Source of the DNA: Gammaproteobacteria bacterium
GTDB lineage: Bacteria > Pseudomonadota > Gammaproteobacteria > Steroidobacterales > Steroidobacteraceae
Direction of reading: 5' to 3'
DNA length: 33,121 nucleotides
Assembly (NCBI GenBank): GCA_020851435.1
Contig: JADZCS010000124.1
Location: 1-33,121, forward strand
Shown: positions 16,519 through 24,911 of the stretch, piece after piece
How positions within the stretch are numbered: the first letter of the stretch is position 1
Layout of the letters: each line of letters starts with the position of its first letter
Notes under the pieces: generated by a model
Told to the model about the DNA's origin: nothing
Database searches by the model: none
Seen by the model: only the letters and a program-made list of their open reading frames with translations
Made by a program: the position numbers and the translations under genes

Positions 16519-17457
16519 ATGAATCACACACTCAGGATCGCCACCCGCCGCAGCAAGCTGGCGCTGTGGCAGGCAGAGCACGTCTCCGCCCTGCTCAGGG
16601 CCGCCCACCCCGGCCTGACCGTCGAACTGGTACCCATGGTCACCGAGGGCGACCGCATCCAGGACCGCGCGCTCGCCGAAGTCGGCGGCAAGGGCCTGTT
16701 CATCAAGGAACTCGAGGTGGCGATGTTCGAGGGCCGCGCGGATCTCGCCGTGCACTCGATGAAGGACGTGCCGGCCGACCTGCCCGAGGGCATGGTGCTG
16801 ACCGCCGTGCTCGAGCGCGTCGACGCGCGCGACGCGTTCCTGTCGCTCAAGTACAAGTCGTTCCGTGACCTGCCCGCCGGCGCGCGCGTGGGCACCTCCA
16901 GCCTGCGCCGCCAGTGCCAGCTCAAGCACCTTCGCCCCGACCTCGAGATCGTGCAGCTGCGCGGCAACGTCGACACGCGCCTGCGCAAGCTCGACGAGGG
17001 CCAGTTCGACGCCATCATCCTCGCCGCCGCCGGCCTCAAGCGGCTGGGCCTCGGCGAGCGCATCACCTCGCTGATCGAGACCGACGACTCGCTGCCCGCC
17101 GTAGGCCAGGGCGTGATCGGCATCGAGTGCCGCTCGGCCGACACCACGACGCAGTCCTACCTGTCGGTGCTCGAGCACACGCCGACGCGCCGGTGCCTGA
17201 CGGCGGAGCGCGCGCTCGCGGCGAGGCTCGAAGGCAGTTGCCAGTCACCCGTGGCGGGCTTCGCCGAGCTGCAGGGTGGCGGGCTGCGCATGCGCGGCCT
17301 GGTCGGCTCGCCCGACGGCCTGACGATCTTCGCCGACGAACTGCGCGGCGGCGCCGACGAGGGCGCCGCGCTGGGCACCGCGCTCGCCGACAAGCTGCTC
17401 GCGGCCGGTGCCGGCGCGCTGCTCGACGCGCTGCGAACCAGCAAGGCGCCTGCGTGA
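16519..17457 (+). CDS. hemC: Hydroxymethylbilane synthase (porphobilinogen deaminase)
   Basis: LRIATRRSKLALWQAEHV, VGTSSLRRQCQL, LRGNVDTRLRKLDEG, AALRLE-type Cys region LEGSCQSPVAGFA. Confidence 0.97.
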   Translation: MNHTLRIATRRSKLALWQAEHVSALLRAAHPGLTVELVPMVTEGDRIQDRALAEVGGKGLFIKELEVAMFEGRADLAVHSMKDVPADLPEGMVLTAVLERVDARDAFLSLKYKSFRDLPAGARVGTSSLRRQCQLKHLRPDLEIVQLRGNVDTRLRKLDEGQFDAIILAAAGLKRLGLGERITSLIETDDSLPAVGQGVIGIECRSADTTTQSYLSVLEHTPTRRCLTAERALAARLEGSCQSPVAGFAELQGGGLRMRGLVGSPDGLTIFADELRGGADEGAALGTALADKLLAAGAGALLDALRTSKAPA

Positions 17458-17458
17458 G

Positions 17459-17507
17459 CCCGCAGCGCGCCACCCTCCTGCGAACGCGCCGCACGGCGCG
17501 CTGCGGG
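17459..17507 (+). other. hemC-hemD intercistronic stem-loop, 13-bp perfect stem
   Basis: CCCGCAGCGCGCC (17459-17471) is the exact reverse complement of GGCGCGCTGCGGG (17495-17507); 23-nt loop. Confidence 0.85.
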
Positions 17508-17509
17508 GC

Positions 17510-18283
17510 GTGAACGCGCTCGCCGGCATCGGCGTCCTGGTCACCCGCCCGCAGCTGCAGGCGGGCAACCTCTGCAGGCTCATCGAGGCCGAGGGCGGCA
17601 CGGCGATCCGCTTCCCCGCCCTCGATATCCGCCCGCGCGCCGACCGTGCAGCCACGCGCGCAGCCGTCGGCCCCGTCGACCGCTACCAGCTCATCGTCTT
17701 CGTCAGCGCCAACGCCGTGCGCTACGGCGCGGACATGCTCGGCCAGAAGCGCGACCTGCGCATCGCCGCCATCGGCAACGCGACGGCGCAGGCCCTCAAC
17801 GCCGCCGGTCACCGGGTGGCACTGTTGCCCACGGACGGCTCCGACACCGAAGCCTTCCTGAAGCTGCAGGAAATCCAGCACCTGGACCGGCAGCGCGTGC
17901 TGATCGTGCGCGGCACCGGTGGACGCGAACTGATGGGCGAGACCCTGGCCCAGCGCGGCGCCGAAGTCGTCTATGCCGAGGTCTACGAGCGGCTTCGCGC
18001 CGACCCGGGCCCGCAGGTGCTCGCCGAACTCGAGCGGCTGTGGGCCCAGGGCGGCGTGCACGTGTACACGGCGACCAGCACCGACCTGCTCGAGAACCTC
18101 ATCGACATCCTGACGCCGGCGGGCAAGGAACTGCTGCAATCCACGCCCATGCTGACCGGCGCGCGCCGCGTGGCCGAAGCGGAAGCGCGCCTGGGCATCC
18201 GCTCCCCGGTGATCCTCGCCGAAGGGCCCGGCGACGCGGCGCTGGTGGAAGCGCTGGTGGCCTGGCGCAGCAAGCCGGCCTGA
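17510..18283 (+). CDS. hemD: Uroporphyrinogen-III synthase
   Basis: VNALAGIGVLVTRPQLQAGNLCRLIEAEGGTAIRFPALDI; position after hemC; TATSTDLLENL. GTG start inferred. Confidence 0.9.
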   Translation: MNALAGIGVLVTRPQLQAGNLCRLIEAEGGTAIRFPALDIRPRADRAATRAAVGPVDRYQLIVFVSANAVRYGADMLGQKRDLRIAAIGNATAQALNAAGHRVALLPTDGSDTEAFLKLQEIQHLDRQRVLIVRGTGGRELMGETLAQRGAEVVYAEVYERLRADPGPQVLAELERLWAQGGVHVYTATSTDLLENLIDILTPAGKELLQSTPMLTGARRVAEAEARLGIRSPVILAEGPGDAALVEALVAWRSKPA

Positions 18284-18308
18284 GCGAGCGGCCTGCGCGA
18301 GCCGGCGG

Positions 18309-18905
18309 TCAGTCCAGCGGCCCCTCGATGCGCAGCAGCGTCCCGCGGCCAAGTCCCGAGAACACCTGCTCCGTGCAGGGGTCGTCCGGCGCACGAGCGA
18401 CGTGCAACTCGATGAGCGGACCCTGGCCGGGCAGGTTGGCGATCGCCAGCCGCCGCCGGCTCCCGTCGGGCAGGGTCAGCTCGACGGACTGGCCTGCGCG
18501 CCACGTGAAGTCCTCGACCGCCGGCCACCTGAGCCACAGGCCCATGACGCCTGCCGCGATGGGTTCGACGCGATCGACGCGGCACGGCAGGCTGCGGACC
18601 TGCACCTCCGCGACGCTCACCTGCTCACGGGTCTCCACCACGAGGTCGGTGAGAGCCGTTGCCTGGCACAGCAGGATCCAGCCGTCGGCCGCTTCCGCGG
18701 CCGAGAGCCCGAGGGGATCGCCGCGGCGATACTCGATGCGGCCGCGCAAGAGCCTGGCCCGGCACGATCCGCAGCGCCCGCCCCTGCAGCTGTGAGGCAG
18801 GTTCATGCCCGCGCGCAGGGCTGCCTCGAGGACGGACTCGCCTGCCTGCGCCTCGCAGCTGCGACCGGACGGCAGGATGCCGACCTTCACTCGGATGGTG
18901 TCCAC
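18309..18905 (-). CDS. 2Fe-2S ferredoxin plus partial flavin-reductase domain, lacking the NAD-binding domain
   Basis: SCRGGRCGSCRARLL...LLCQA (2Fe-2S ligands) and ELHVARAPDDPCTEQVFSGLGRGTLLRIEGPLD, then stop. GTG start at 18905 inferred. Confidence 0.8.
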   Translation of the reverse strand: MDTIRVKVGILPSGRSCEAQAGESVLEAALRAGMNLPHSCRGGRCGSCRARLLRGRIEYRRGDPLGLSAAEAADGWILLCQATALTDLVVETREQVSVAEVQVRSLPCRVDRVEPIAAGVMGLWLRWPAVEDFTWRAGQSVELTLPDGSRRRLAIANLPGQGPLIELHVARAPDDPCTEQVFSGLGRGTLLRIEGPLD

Positions 18906-18952
18906 GCAGGGGCTATCATGGGACCCGATGATATAGCCAGGGAGGCTGCGGC

Positions 18953-19831
18953 GTGACCACCAACGGCATCGTGATCGGCGCGGGCTACACGGGCGCCCGC
19001 CTCGCTGCGCAACTGGGCGCCTACGGACCCGTGATCGCCGTGACCGGCTCCGACGCATCGGCCACGCGACTCGCGATGACCGGCCTCGACGCGCGCGCCT
19101 GGAATCTCGACAGTGAACAGCCGGCACCGTTCGCGGCGGCGGAGATCGGCGGCGTAACGCTGTGGTATCTCGCGCCGCCCCCGGACGCCGGCGACGACGA
19201 CCCGCGCCTGCGCAACTGCCTTGATCGCCTGCCCGCTGTGCCGCGGCGGATCGTGTACGCGAGCACCACGGGCGTCTACGGCGATGCCGCGGGCGGCACG
19301 GTCACCGAGGACACGCCGATCGCGCCGGGCAACGAGCGCAGCCAGCGGCGCGCCGCAGCGGAAGCCCTCGTGCAGCAGTACGCCGCGCGCAGCGGCGCCG
19401 AGTGGGTGGTGCTGCGCGTTCCCGGCATCTACGGCCCGGGCCGGCTGCCGCTGGAGCGCATCCGGCGCGGCGGGCCGGTGATCGCCGAGGCCGAGGCAGG
19501 CCCCGGCAACCGCATCCACGTCGACGACCTCGTGCGCTGCTGCCTGGCCGCAGGCACCACCCTGCGGGTCGCCAACCGCGTCTTCAACGTCGGCGACGGC
19601 GAGCACGCGAGCACCAGCGAGTATTTCCGCAAGGTCGCGCAGGCCGCGGGCCTGCCCCCGCCGCCGCAGCTCACGCGCGCCGAGGCGCAGCAGCGGCTGT
19701 CGGAGGGAATGTGGAGTTTCCTCGCCGATTCGCGCCGCGTGGACACGACGCGCATGCGCAGCGAGCTCGGCGTGCTGCCGCGCTGGCAGGACCTGGACGA
19801 AGGCATCCGCGCGAGCCTCGGCGCCGATTAG
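18953..19831 (+). CDS. NAD-dependent epimerase/dehydratase-family (extended SDR) protein
   Basis: GIVIGAGYTGARLAAQLG, RIVYASTTGVYGD, VLRVPGIYGPGR, NRIHVDDL. RBS GGGAGG upstream of GTG. Confidence 0.88.
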   Translation: MTTNGIVIGAGYTGARLAAQLGAYGPVIAVTGSDASATRLAMTGLDARAWNLDSEQPAPFAAAEIGGVTLWYLAPPPDAGDDDPRLRNCLDRLPAVPRRIVYASTTGVYGDAAGGTVTEDTPIAPGNERSQRRAAAEALVQQYAARSGAEWVVLRVPGIYGPGRLPLERIRRGGPVIAEAEAGPGNRIHVDDLVRCCLAAGTTLRVANRVFNVGDGEHASTSEYFRKVAQAAGLPPPPQLTRAEAQQRLSEGMWSFLADSRRVDTTRMRSELGVLPRWQDLDEGIRASLGAD

Positions 19832-19867
19832 GCATCGCCTTCCACAGCGGAGGCGTAGCCTGAACCA

Positions 19868-21031
19868 ATGGGTACTTTGCCCCGCAATCTTGTGACCGAC
19901 CTGCTCGGGGCGGGCCGCCTCGCGGCCGACGCCACGCTGGGCGTCACGGGCGTCGTCGAGTCCATGCACGGCACCATCGCCCGCGGCTCGCCCATCGCGG
20001 GCCTGGTCTATCGGTCGATTCGCGGCGTGACCGGCCTGGTCGGCAGCGGCGCGGACCTGGCGATGAGCGTGCTGGCGCCGAAAGCCGTGGACGAGCCCAG
20101 CTCGCCGCGACGCGAGACCCTGCTCGCGGTCCTCAACGGGGTCTACGGCGACCACCTCGCCGCCACCGGCAACCCGCTGGCGATCCCCATGCAACTGCGG
20201 CGCGACACTGCAGGCCCGGCAAGCACGGTTCCCCGCGCGACCGGGCGCGTCGTCGTGCTGGTGCACGGCCTGTGCATGGCCGACCTGCACTGGGACAAGG
20301 GACAAAAGACTCTCAGCCGCGTGCTGGCGCGCGACCTCGGCTACACGAGCGTCAAGCTGCACTACAACACCGGCCTGCACGTCTCGAGCAATGGCCGCGA
20401 ATTCGCGGCACTGCTCGAGGAACTCGTCGCGGCGTGGCCGGTGCCGGTCACCGAACTCGCGATCGTCGGTCACAGCATGGGCGGGCTGGTCGCGCGCAGT
20501 GCGACCTACTATGGCCGCGAGGCGGGTCACCGCTGGACACGCCTGCTCAGGTCGATGGTGTTCCTGGGCACGCCGCACCACGGCTCGCCGCTGGAACGCG
20601 GCGGCAGCATCGCCGACCTCCTGCTGTCGCTGAGCCCCTACTCCGCGCCCTTTGCGCGCCTCGCAGGCGCCCGCAGCGCGGGCATCCGCGACCTGCGCCA
20701 CGGCAACCTGCTCGACGAGGACTGGCAGGGCCGCGCGCAGGGGCACCTGCGCGATCACAGGCATCCCGTGCCGCTGCCGGAAGGCGTGCGATGCTACGCG
20801 ATCGCCGCGATCAAGAGTCGCGAGCCCGGCTCACTGCAATCGCGCCTGCTCGGCGACGGCCTGGTGCCGGTGAAATCCGCGCTGGGGCAGCATCGCAGCC
20901 CGCGCTTCGCGCTGGCGATTCCTGAATCGCAGCAGTGGGTCGGCCACGGGCTGGGGCACCTCGAGTTGATGTCGAACCCTCTCGTCCACCGGCGCGTCAG
21001 CGACTGGATCGGCGCGAAGACCCGCTCCTAG
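19868..21031 (+). CDS. Alpha/beta hydrolase (lipase/PGAP1-like)
   Basis: VVVLVHGLCMADLHWD; nucleophile elbow GHSMGGLVARS; FLGTPHHGSPLERGG. Confidence 0.88.
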   Translation: MGTLPRNLVTDLLGAGRLAADATLGVTGVVESMHGTIARGSPIAGLVYRSIRGVTGLVGSGADLAMSVLAPKAVDEPSSPRRETLLAVLNGVYGDHLAATGNPLAIPMQLRRDTAGPASTVPRATGRVVVLVHGLCMADLHWDKGQKTLSRVLARDLGYTSVKLHYNTGLHVSSNGREFAALLEELVAAWPVPVTELAIVGHSMGGLVARSATYYGREAGHRWTRLLRSMVFLGTPHHGSPLERGGSIADLLLSLSPYSAPFARLAGARSAGIRDLRHGNLLDEDWQGRAQGHLRDHRHPVPLPEGVRCYAIAAIKSREPGSLQSRLLGDGLVPVKSALGQHRSPRFALAIPESQQWVGHGLGHLELMSNPLVHRRVSDWIGAKTRS

Positions 21032-22498
21032 TCAGCGGATCCCGAGTTCGTCCCACAGGCCGTCGATGCGGCGACGCACGGCCTCGCTCATCTCGATCGG
21101 CCGGCCCCACTCGCGGCTGGTCTCGCCCTGCCACTTGTTGGTCGCGTCGAAGCCGACCTTCGAGCCCAGCCCCGACACCGGCGAGGCGAAGTCCAGGTAG
21201 TCGATGGGCGTGTTCTCGATCATCACCATGTCGCGCACGGGATCCATGCGCGTGGTCATCGCCCAGATCACGTCCTTCCAGTTGCGCGCGTCGACGTCGT
21301 CGTCGGTGACGATCACGAACTTGGTGTACATGAACTGGCGCAGGAAACTCCAGACGCCCAGCATCACGCGCTTGGCGTGGCCAGGGTACTGCTTCTTCAT
21401 CGTCACCACGGCGAGCCGGTACGAGCAGCCCTCGGGCGGCAGGTAGAAGTCCGTGATCTCCGGGAACTGCTTCTGCAGCAGCGGCACGAACACCTCGTTG
21501 AGCGCCACGCCCAGCACCGCCGGCTCGTCGGGCGGACGGCCCGTGTAGGTGCTGTGGTAGATCGGCTTCGCGCGCTGCGTGATGCGCTCGATGGTGAACA
21601 CCGGGAAGGTGTCGACCTCGTTGTAGTAGCCGGTGTGGTCGCCGAAGGGCCCTTCCTGTGCGACGTCGCCGGGCTGGATGTGACCCTCCAGCACGATCTC
21701 GGCGCTCGCCGGCACCTCGAGCTCGTTGCTCAGGCATTTCACGAGTTCGGTGCGGCTGCCGCGCAGCAGCCCGGCGAACGCGTATTCGGACAGGCTGTCG
21801 GGCACCGGCGTGACCGCGGCGAGGATGGTGGCGGGATCGGCGCCGAGGGCGACCGCGACCGGGAAGGGCTTGCCGGGATTCGCCTTCTGCCAGTCGCGGA
21901 AGTCGAGCGCGCCGCCGCGATGCGACAGCCAGCGCATGATCACGCGATTGGGACCGATCACCTGCTGGCGATAGATGCCCATGTTCTGGCGCGACTGCCC
22001 GGGGCCGCGCGTCACCGTCAGTCCCCAGGTGATCAGCGGGCCCGCATCGCCGGGCCAGCAGGTCTGGATCGGGTAGCGCGCGAGGTCCACCTGTGCGCCC
22101 TCGAACACCTGCTCCTGGCAGGCGGCGTTGCGCACGTGCCTGGGCGCCATGTCCAGCACCTTGCGGAACAGCGGTAGCTTGTCCCAGGCATCGCGCAGGC
22201 CCTTGGGCGGATCAGGTTCCTTGAGCGCGGACAGCAGGCGGCCCACTTCGCGCAGGTCGTCGATGGATTCCTGGCCCAGCGCGCGCGCCACGCGCTGCGT
22301 CGTGCCGAACAGGTTGCCGAGCACGGGCATGTCGTAGCCGGCCGGCTGCTCGAACAGCAGCGCCGGACCACCGCGCTTGAGCGTGCGGTCGCAGATCTCG
22401 GTCATCTCGAGCACCGGGCTGACAGGCGTGCCGATGCGCCTGAGTTCGCCACCCGCCTCGAGCTGCTGGATGAAGTCACGCAGGTCACGGTATTGCAT
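21032..22498 (-). CDS. ubiD: 4-hydroxy-3-polyprenylbenzoate decarboxylase UbiD
   Basis: [88 protein letters not shown]. Confidence 0.97.
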   Translation of the reverse strand: MQYRDLRDFIQQLEAGGELRRIGTPVSPVLEMTEICDRTLKRGGPALLFEQPAGYDMPVLGNLFGTTQRVARALGQESIDDLREVGRLLSALKEPDPPKGLRDAWDKLPLFRKVLDMAPRHVRNAACQEQVFEGAQVDLARYPIQTCWPGDAGPLITWGLTVTRGPGQSRQNMGIYRQQVIGPNRVIMRWLSHRGGALDFRDWQKANPGKPFPVAVALGADPATILAAVTPVPDSLSEYAFAGLLRGSRTELVKCLSNELEVPASAEIVLEGHIQPGDVAQEGPFGDHTGYYNEVDTFPVFTIERITQRAKPIYHSTYTGRPPDEPAVLGVALNEVFVPLLQKQFPEITDFYLPPEGCSYRLAVVTMKKQYPGHAKRVMLGVWSFLRQFMYTKFVIVTDDDVDARNWKDVIWAMTTRMDPVRDMVMIENTPIDYLDFASPVSGLGSKVGFDATNKWQGETSREWGRPIEMSEAVRRRIDGLWDELGIR

Positions 22499-22512
22499 GG
22501 TTTAGCCCAGGT

Positions 22513-23499
22513 TCAGCGCAGGTCGAACACGACCTTGCCGTCGCGGTCCCCGCCGGTGCGCGCGGCCTGCGCAAAGGCCTCACGCCACTGCGTGAGATCG
22601 TAGCTCGCCGCGATGCGCGCGCGCAGGCGTCCATCGCCGATGCGCAGCGCGAGTTCGACGCCGACGGCGCGCTGCTCCGCGAGGCTGCGGCGCTGCATCT
22701 GGCGCTTGAAGTTGAGCCCCGCCAGGCCGACGTCGCGCATGAACATCGTATAGAAGCTGAGCCGGCAGGGCTCGCCGCTCATCTCGCCGTAACTCACGAC
22801 CTTGCCACCCGGCGCCACGCACTCGGCCAGGCGCTGCGTGGCAGCGCCGCCGACCGCGTCGAAGGCGACGCGCGGGGCTGAGCCGTTCGTCGCGGCCAGC
22901 ACGCGCGCCGCGAGATCTTCGCCGTCGACCAGCACCACGTCCGCGCCGAGTTCGACCAGGTCGGCGCCCAGCTCGGGCCGCCGCACCAGGTTGACGGTCC
23001 TGAGCCCGCGCTCTTTCGCGAGCGCGATCAGGTAGCGGCCGCAGTTGGAGTTGGCGGCGTTCTGCAGGATCCAGCTGCCCGGTTCGAACGCGGCAAAGTC
23101 GTCGACCATGACCCAGGCCGTCGTGCCGTTGATCGTCGCGAGCGCGAGCTGCAGGGCGTCACCCTCGGGCGCCGGCAGGCAGTCCTCGGCCCGCACGCAA
23201 TGTTCCTCGGTGAAGGTGCCGGACCCCGACGGAGGCAACAGTCGGTCGCCGACCGAGACGCCCTCGACCCCGGGACCGACCCGCAGCACGCGCCCGATGC
23301 CCTCGAAGCCGGGCGTGCGCGGCAGCGCGTGGCCGAACAGCTGGCCGCTCTGGACCGAACGGATGTCCGCGATGTGCATGGCGGCCGCCTCCATGCGCAG
23401 GACGACCTGCCCGGGCCCGGGCTCGGGCGGGTCGAACTCCTCGAGGCGCAGGACGTCGTCGGGCTCGCCGAAGCGGTCATGACGCAGACGGATGGGCAT
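22513..23499 (-). CDS. MDR-family zinc-less oxidoreductase, 2-enoyl-thioester reductase (MECR)-like
   Basis: MPIRLRHDRFGEPDDVLRLEEFDPPEPGPGQVVLRMEAAAMHIADI; INGTTAWVMVDDF..SWILQNAANSNCGRYLIALAKERGLRTVNLVRR. Start trimmed to ATG at 23499. Confidence 0.88.
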   Translation of the reverse strand: MPIRLRHDRFGEPDDVLRLEEFDPPEPGPGQVVLRMEAAAMHIADIRSVQSGQLFGHALPRTPGFEGIGRVLRVGPGVEGVSVGDRLLPPSGSGTFTEEHCVRAEDCLPAPEGDALQLALATINGTTAWVMVDDFAAFEPGSWILQNAANSNCGRYLIALAKERGLRTVNLVRRPELGADLVELGADVVLVDGEDLAARVLAATNGSAPRVAFDAVGGAATQRLAECVAPGGKVVSYGEMSGEPCRLSFYTMFMRDVGLAGLNFKRQMQRRSLAEQRAVGVELALRIGDGRLRARIAASYDLTQWREAFAQAARTGGDRDGKVVFDLR

Positions 23500-23513
23500 C
23501 TGGGGTGCGTTCC

Positions 23514-23870
23514 TCAGTATTCGTCGTACTTGCGCGCCTGGCCCCGGACTTGGTCGGCCGGGTACTTGCGCGCGTTGTCCTGGAGCTTGCGGGCGGTGAC
23601 CGCCAGCAGGTCCACGTCGAGCTGGTCGGCCAGGCGGACGAGGTACACGAGCACGTCGGCCAGCTCGTCCTCGATCCGGCGCCGGCGGGCGTCGTCGAGC
23701 CCGGCGCTCTCGGCCTCGGTCAGCCACTGGAACTGCTCCACGAGTTCGGCGACCTCGACCGACAGGGCCATGGCCAGGTTCTTCGGACTGTGGAATTTCG
23801 CCCAGTCACGCTCGGCGACAAAGGAACGCAGGCGCTGCTTGAGGTCTTCGAGGTCTGCGAGGGTATCCAT
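23514..23870 (-). CDS. MazG-like nucleotide pyrophosphohydrolase
   Basis: MDTLADLEDLKQRLRSFVAERDWAKFHSPKNLAMALSVEVAELVEQFQWL...DELADVLVYLVRLAD. Confidence 0.92.
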   Translation of the reverse strand: MDTLADLEDLKQRLRSFVAERDWAKFHSPKNLAMALSVEVAELVEQFQWLTEAESAGLDDARRRRIEDELADVLVYLVRLADQLDVDLLAVTARKLQDNARKYPADQVRGQARKYDEY

Positions 23871-23996
23871 GGCCGCATCGTCGCATGACAGCCACGGACT
23901 GTGCAGCAGCGTTCTCGCTGGAAGGCCCATTCGTTGCCCCACGGCAACACCTCGCGACAAGCCTCAAGTAACCATGCGGGTTTACCGCAGGCGGAT

Positions 23997-24045
23997 GCGC
24001 ATTGTGCGACGGGCAACCCGCGCAATGCGCTATCGCTGCGCGTTG
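23997..24045 (+). other. Overlapping, mutually exclusive inverted repeats upstream of ompW
   Basis: GCGCATTGTGCG (23997-24008) pairs with CGCGCAATGCGC (24019-24030). CAATGCGC (24023-24030) can instead pair with GCGCGTTG (24038-24045). Confidence 0.6.
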
Positions 24046-24121
24046 GTCGCGACTGTCTTGAACACCCCTCCTGCCGCACACTGCAAGCCAGTTTTTGATT
24101 CTCCCCTCAGGATGACTACAC

Positions 24122-24781
24122 ATGAAAACCAAGACCATCGCCGCCAGCATCGCCGCCGCCCTCAGCCTGGCCGCGTTCGCCCCCACGGCCTCCGCCGAAG
24201 CCGGGCAGTGGTTCGGCCACCTGCGCCTGGCGTACATCGACCCGGCTGATGAATCGACCGCGATCCCCGCCCTTGAAGCACCCGCCGACGTGATCGATGT
24301 CAGCAGTGAATATGCGCCGGACATCTCGATCGGCTACTTCTTCACCAACAACTTCGCGCTGGAACTGCTGCTGACCATTCCCCAGCAGCACGCCGTCTAT
24401 GTGAAGGCCCCTGGTGACGACGTCTACCTGGGTCACTTCACCCACCTGCCGCCGACCCTGTTCGCGCAGTATCACTTCGCCCCGGAAGGCAAGATCAACC
24501 CGTACATCGGCGTTGGCCTCAACCTGACGTGGATCATGGATGACGAGCTGGCCGTCGACGGCGGCGAACTCGGCGTCCTGCCGCTGGCACTCGACAGCAG
24601 CAGCATCGGCCCGGCCCTGCAGGTCGGCGTCGACTTCGCCATCACCGACAAGATGTCGATCAGCGCCGACATCAAGAAGATCTGGATCAGCAGCGACGTG
24701 ACGGTGCCGGGCGTCGGCAAGGTCACCCAGGTCGACGTTGACCCGTACATCTACTCGATCGGTATCGGCTACAAGTTCTGA
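24122..24781 (+). CDS. ompW: OmpW-family outer membrane protein
   Basis: Signal peptide; ISIGYFFTNNFALELLLTIPQQH; PTLFAQYHFAPEGKINPYIGVGLNLTW; C-terminal YSIGIGYKF. Confidence 0.93.
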   Translation: MKTKTIAASIAAALSLAAFAPTASAEAGQWFGHLRLAYIDPADESTAIPALEAPADVIDVSSEYAPDISIGYFFTNNFALELLLTIPQQHAVYVKAPGDDVYLGHFTHLPPTLFAQYHFAPEGKINPYIGVGLNLTWIMDDELAVDGGELGVLPLALDSSSIGPALQVGVDFAITDKMSISADIKKIWISSDVTVPGVGKVTQVDVDPYIYSIGIGYKF

Positions 24782-24807
24782 TCTAAGAATCCGAAGAACC
24801 CCTCGAT

Positions 24808-24843
24808 GCCCCCGCCCGGGAAACCGGCGGGGGCCTTTTTTTG
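24808..24843 (+). terminator. Rho-independent terminator after ompW
   Basis: GCCCCCGCCCGG-gaaa-CCGGCGGGGGC (one bulge) followed by CTTTTTTT. Confidence 0.88.
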
Positions 24844-24911
24844 CGCCAAGCCACCGTCCGGGGCAGAATCGGCCACCGCCACGGGCGCGCGCCGCGCCCC
24901 GGAGACCGCCG

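Noticed and set aside
18911-18938. GGCTAT...ATAGCC dyad in the divergent ferredoxin/SDR promoter
   Set aside because: Only 6-bp arms with 16-bp spacing; too weak to distinguish from chance.
18887-20764. 625-aa minus-strand ORF opposite the SDR and hydrolase genes
   Set aside because: Same GC-shadow signature; both sense genes have clear motifs.
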